Assembly: GCA_018970395.1 (NCBI GenBank)
Contig: JAGWWM010000024.1
Coordinates: forward strand, 1-35,007
DNA from: Bacteroidota bacterium
Lineage (GTDB): Bacteria > Bacteroidota > Bacteroidia > Chitinophagales > Chitinophagaceae
DNA length: 35,007 nucleotides
Direction of reading: 5' to 3'
Each line of letters opens with the position of its first letter. Position 1 is the stretch's first letter. Position numbers and translations under genes: made by a program. Under the pieces are notes generated by a model. That model searched no databases and was not told the origin of the DNA. It worked only from the letters and a program-made list of their open reading frames with translations. Positions 31,546 through 35,007 of the stretch are shown one piece after another.

Positions 31546-34500
31546 TTACATATTCCTTCGATACTGTCCGCCTACTTCGTACAATGCGTGCGTGATTTGT
31601 CCGAGCGAACAATACTTCACCGTCTCCATCAACTGAGCAAAGATATTGCCGTTGCTCACCGCCACTTCCTTGAGTTTTTTCAACTCATCCGCTGAACGAT
31701 GTTCATTGCGTTTCCAGAAAGCTTTCAGATTATTGATCTGCTGCTCTTTCTCTTCTGTGGTACTTCGAATGACTTCACCAGGTATCGTAGTCGGACTTCC
31801 GTTTTTATTCAGGAAAGTGTTCACGCCCACAATGGGTAATTCTCCTGTATGTTTCTGATGTTCGTAGTATAAACTTTCTTCCTGAATTTTATTGCGCTGA
31901 TACATTCTCTCCATCGAACCCAATACGCCGCCGCGTTCGGTAATGCGATTGAATTCATTCATCACGGCTTCTTCCACTAAATCGGTCAACTCTTCGATGA
32001 GGAAAGAACCCTGATTGGGATTTTCATTCTTTGCCGTACCCAACTCACGATTAATAATCAACTGAATCGCCATGGCACGACGCACACTTTCTTCCGTGGG
32101 GGTAGTGATGGCTTCATCGTAAGCATTGGTGTGTAAAGAATTACAGTTGTCATAAATCGCATACAGCGCTTGAAGGGTAGTTCGGATATCATTGAAGTCA
32201 ATCTCCTGCGCATGCAAACTTCTGCCGGATGTCTGAATATGATATTTCAACATCTGACTGCGTTTGTTTGCCTTGTATTTATACTTCATAGCTTTTGCCC
32301 AGACCTTTCTCGCAACACGACCAATCACACTGTATTCCGGATCCATGCCATTGCTGAAGAAGAAAGAAAGATTCGGAGCGAAATCATCAATGTTCATGCC
32401 GCGACTGAGATAATACTCAACATAAGTGAAACCATTCGCAAGCGTGAACGCTAATTGCGTGATCGGATTCGCACCTGCTTCGGCAATATGATAGCCGCTG
32501 ATACTTACGCTATAAAAGTTGCGCACGTTCTGCTCAATGAAATACTGCTGCACATCCCCCATTAATTTCAAAGCAAATTCTGTTGAGAAGATACAGGTAT
32601 TTTGTGCCTGATCTTCTTTCAAAATATCTGCCTGCACCGTTCCTCTTACCTGTTGCAGCGCTCTGGTTCTGCATTCCTGATACGCATCTGCGGGCAATAC
32701 TTCATCTCCGCTTAATCCCAGCAATTTCAAACCCAAACCGTTATTCCCTTCGGGCAAACTATTGGGGAAAGAAGTATTGTTATAAATCGGTCTGCTTTCG
32801 CTTCCGTATTTCTTTTGGAAGGCTTCTTCTGCGAGTGACCATTTCCCTTCTTTCTCCAGCCATTTTTCACATTGCTGATCAATGGCGGCATTCATGAAAA
32901 AAGCGAGCAGCATCGGAGCCGGACCGTTGATGGTCATGCTCACCGATGTTTTAGGATCACAGAGATCAAAACCACTGTATAATTTTTTCGCATCATCCAC
33001 ATTCGCAATGCTCACGCCACTGTTTCCTACTTTACCATATATGTCAGGACGATGCGCAGGATCTTCTCCATAAAGTGTTACGCTGTCGAAAGCAGTTGAC
33101 AAGCGATGAGCGGGTTGACCCAATGACACATAGTGAAAACGTTTATTCGTACGTTCCGGTCCGCCTTCTCCGGCAAACATTCTCGTTGGATCTTCTCCTT
33201 CGCGTTTAAGTGGGAATACGCCCGCCGTAAAAGGAAAACTACCCGGCACATTTTCCTGCGCCTGCCATTTTAGCAAGTCGCCCCAGTCTTGATATTTGGG
33301 CAATACTACTTTGGGAATGCGGGTGCCGCTCAGACTCGTAGTGAACATCGGTTGTTTGATCACTTTTTCCCTAACCTTGTATTCATAAAAATCCTGCTGA
33401 TAGGCTTTTACTTTATCCGGCCAGTGGTTCACCAGTTTTTTTGCAACCGGCGTTTGTTGTTCTGTAAGCGAAGCGATTTGTTGATCTATTACAATCAATA
33501 AATCTGCCGGAGCATTGGTTTGGGATAAGGTTTCTTTTGCCCCCTGCAACTGATAAATTTTGGAAGCAATACGCGCCTGCTCTTCCACCAGTTGATTATA
33601 GTCTTTGATCGTATCTGCAATTTCACTCAGATAACGCACTCTTGCCGGCGGGATGATAAGCGATTTGCTGACCGTGTCTTTATGACGAATGGCTTCACTA
33701 CCGCCAAAGCTTACCGAGGTTTTATCGGCTACTTTTTGAATGATATGTTGAAAGAGTTCATTGATACCCGCATCGTTGAACTGCGAGGCGATGGTGCCGA
33801 TGATCGGCAATTCATTATCTGCTGCTGTAAAGACTTTATGATTGCGCTTGTATTGTTTTCTAACATCAGCCAGTGCATCGAGTGCGCCGGCTTTATCAAA
33901 TTTATTGATGGCGATTACGTCTGCGTAATCCAGCATGTTGATTTTTTCCAGCTGTGAAGCAGCGCCGTATTCGGGTGTCATCACGTACAGACTCACATCA
34001 CAATAATCGAGGATCGAAGCATCGCTTTGTCCAACCCCCGCACTTTCCAGAATGATGAAATCGAACGCAGCAGCTTTACATACATCTACCGCTTCCTGCA
34101 CATGAGCACTCAGGGCTTTGTCGCTTTCGCGGGTAGCCAGACTGCGCATGTAAGCACGCGGATGAGAAATGGAATTCATGCGGATACGATCGCCTAACAA
34201 TGCACCGCCTGTTTTCTTTTTGGAAGGATCCACGGAGATGACGGCAATTGTTTTATTCGTGTAAGTATGCAGAAATCTTCTCACTATTTCATCGGTAACG
34301 GAAGATTTACCCGCACCACCCGTACCGGTAATGCCAAGTACCGGCGTTTTAGTTTGCGCCTCTTGTTTTTGAATTTCTTCCAGTAGTGTTTTGTATTGAA
34401 TGCCTTGTTCCGCGCAACTGATGGCACGGGCAATTCTTCTTACATCTTTTTGTTCACCCAGCGGAAGTTTGCCATTCCATTGGGCAGGTTTTTCGACTAA

Positions 34501-34941
34501 AGTCTTGGCGTTCTCCCGACATTTTTCAATCACATCTTCGATCATTCCTTCCAGTCCCATTTGACGTCCGTCATCAGGAGAGTAGATGCGGGTGATGCCG
34601 TACGCATGCAGTTCTTCTATTTCTGTGGGAAGAATCGTTCCGCCGCCGCCGCCGAAAATTTTGATATGACCGCAACCGTTTTCGGCAAGGAGATCTTTCA
34701 TGTATTTGAAAAATTCAACGTGTCCACCCTGATAGGAAGTAATGGCAATGCCGTGCGCATCTTCTTCGATTGCCGCTTCCACAATTTCATGTACGCTGCG
34801 GTTATGACCGAGATGAATGATTTCAGCTCCTTTGCTTTGCATGATCCGGCGCATGATGTTGATCGCGGCATCATGTCCGTCGAAAAGAGAGGCAGCGGTT
34901 ACAATCCGCACTGTATCAGTTGCAATAGTACTCATATCCAT
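31546..34941 (-). CDS. icmF: Fused isobutyryl-CoA mutase IcmF
   Basis: About 1131 residues from the ATG at 34941; a second ATG at 34935 is equally possible. Domains in order: B12-binding (about 8-140) with the DGHDAA motif (21-26) holding the cobalt-ligand histidine; a MeaB-like G domain with P-loop GTGGAGKSS (about 206-213) and later INKFD; a linker; and the mutase TIM-barrel part (about 540-1130). The fusion of chaperone GTPase and mutase in one chain defines IcmF. It interconverts isobutyryl-CoA and n-butyryl-CoA with adenosylcobalamin; some members also act on pivalyl- or isovaleryl-CoA. It is convergent with the FAH-family gene. The gene is complete in the window. Confidence 0.94.
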   Translation of the reverse strand: MDMSTIATDTVRIVTAASLFDGHDAAINIMRRIMQSKGAEIIHLGHNRSVHEIVEAAIEEDAHGIAITSYQGGHVEFFKYMKDLLAENGCGHIKIFGGGGGTILPTEIEELHAYGITRIYSPDDGRQMGLEGMIEDVIEKCRENAKTLVEKPAQWNGKLPLGEQKDVRRIARAISCAEQGIQYKTLLEEIQKQEAQTKTPVLGITGTGGAGKSSVTDEIVRRFLHTYTNKTIAVISVDPSKKKTGGALLGDRIRMNSISHPRAYMRSLATRESDKALSAHVQEAVDVCKAAAFDFIILESAGVGQSDASILDYCDVSLYVMTPEYGAASQLEKINMLDYADVIAINKFDKAGALDALADVRKQYKRNHKVFTAADNELPIIGTIASQFNDAGINELFQHIIQKVADKTSVSFGGSEAIRHKDTVSKSLIIPPARVRYLSEIADTIKDYNQLVEEQARIASKIYQLQGAKETLSQTNAPADLLIVIDQQIASLTEQQTPVAKKLVNHWPDKVKAYQQDFYEYKVREKVIKQPMFTTSLSGTRIPKVVLPKYQDWGDLLKWQAQENVPGSFPFTAGVFPLKREGEDPTRMFAGEGGPERTNKRFHYVSLGQPAHRLSTAFDSVTLYGEDPAHRPDIYGKVGNSGVSIANVDDAKKLYSGFDLCDPKTSVSMTINGPAPMLLAFFMNAAIDQQCEKWLEKEGKWSLAEEAFQKKYGSESRPIYNNTSFPNSLPEGNNGLGLKLLGLSGDEVLPADAYQECRTRALQQVRGTVQADILKEDQAQNTCIFSTEFALKLMGDVQQYFIEQNVRNFYSVSISGYHIAEAGANPITQLAFTLANGFTYVEYYLSRGMNIDDFAPNLSFFFSNGMDPEYSVIGRVARKVWAKAMKYKYKANKRSQMLKYHIQTSGRSLHAQEIDFNDIRTTLQALYAIYDNCNSLHTNAYDEAITTPTEESVRRAMAIQLIINRELGTAKNENPNQGSFLIEELTDLVEEAVMNEFNRITERGGVLGSMERMYQRNKIQEESLYYEHQKHTGELPIVGVNTFLNKNGSPTTIPGEVIRSTTEEKEQQINNLKAFWKRNEHRSADELKKLKEVAVSNGNIFAQLMETVKYCSLGQITHALYEVGGQYRRNM

Positions 34942-34965
34942 AATTGGTTGGCTAACAATTGTTGG

Positions 34966-34999
34966 CAAAAATAGACAATATGAATGGGAATAAGTCAAA
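34966..34999 (-). promoter_or_regulatory. Candidate promoter of icmF
   Basis: TTTG (34999-34996) followed after 22 bases by TATTTTTG (34973-34966), 24 bases before the ATG; fits the Bacteroidota consensus with a slightly long spacer. Confidence 0.45.
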
Positions 35000-35007
35000 G
35001 GCCAAAG

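Noticed and set aside
34561-34974. 137-codon frame opposite the icmF start
   Set aside because: Antisense to the conserved B12 domain; no independent support.

Overview
The window looks like a chromosome segment of a Bacteroidota bacterium, most likely Chitinophagaceae or a close relative. The evidence is AT-leaning DNA, promoter -7 elements of the TAnnTTTG type, few Shine-Dalgarno sites, and a gene set common in that group: GTP-type PEP carboxykinase, IcmF, DUF1003, DUF3089 and a SWIB protein with a histone H1-like tail. No tRNA, rRNA or CRISPR array was seen.

Accessory part (1 to about 8300). This reads as an integron-like cassette region, all oriented on the minus strand. A tyrosine recombinase pseudogene (7325-8307) lies beside a recombination-site-like palindrome (7217-7300). 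Next comes a segment of about 6.15 kb (1075-7224) whose two ends are complementary over 10 bases, as expected of an integron cassette and its attC R'' box. A second cassette of about 0.94 kb (132-1074) carries one lipoprotein gene and shows the same end complementarity. A third cassette runs off the left edge. The large cassette holds six tightly packed genes: HTH controller, C5 DNA methyltransferase, PD-(D/E)XK nuclease, TIR-like protein, caspase-like protease and a second TIR-like protein. The TIR plus caspase pair matches the recently described type IV Thoeris defence (TIR enzyme makes a cyclic ADP-ribose signal that activates a caspase-like protease). Here it has two TIR paralogues around one protease and is joined to a restriction-modification system. 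The promoter carries two GGAC-N7-GTCC operators overlapping a Bacteroidota -33/-7 promoter, so the controller probably governs the whole six-gene unit.

Conserved part (about 8400 to 35007). These are mostly housekeeping genes in short units: sixA; a conserved hypothetical; an enoyl-CoA hydratase; a umuDC pair whose UmuD lacks both residues of the protease dyad; a SLOG-like protein; a WYL regulator followed by a HAD phosphatase; DUF1003; nadD; a chromate transporter with no normal start codon for its conserved N-terminus; a DUF3089 lipoprotein; the SWIB/histone-tail protein; pckG; trmB; an aminotransferase; dnaN; psd; manC; two small hypothetical genes (one a 44-residue lipoprotein); a glycosyltransferase; an EamA permease; a divergent MurC-like ligase; an FAH-family enzyme; and icmF. 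Three convergent gene pairs overlap at their 3' ends. Several genes have a TAnnTTTG element only a few bases before the start codon, pointing to very short leaders.

The main point of interest is the defence operon: restriction plus TIR-caspase immunity under one controller, apparently packaged as a single unusually large integron cassette.
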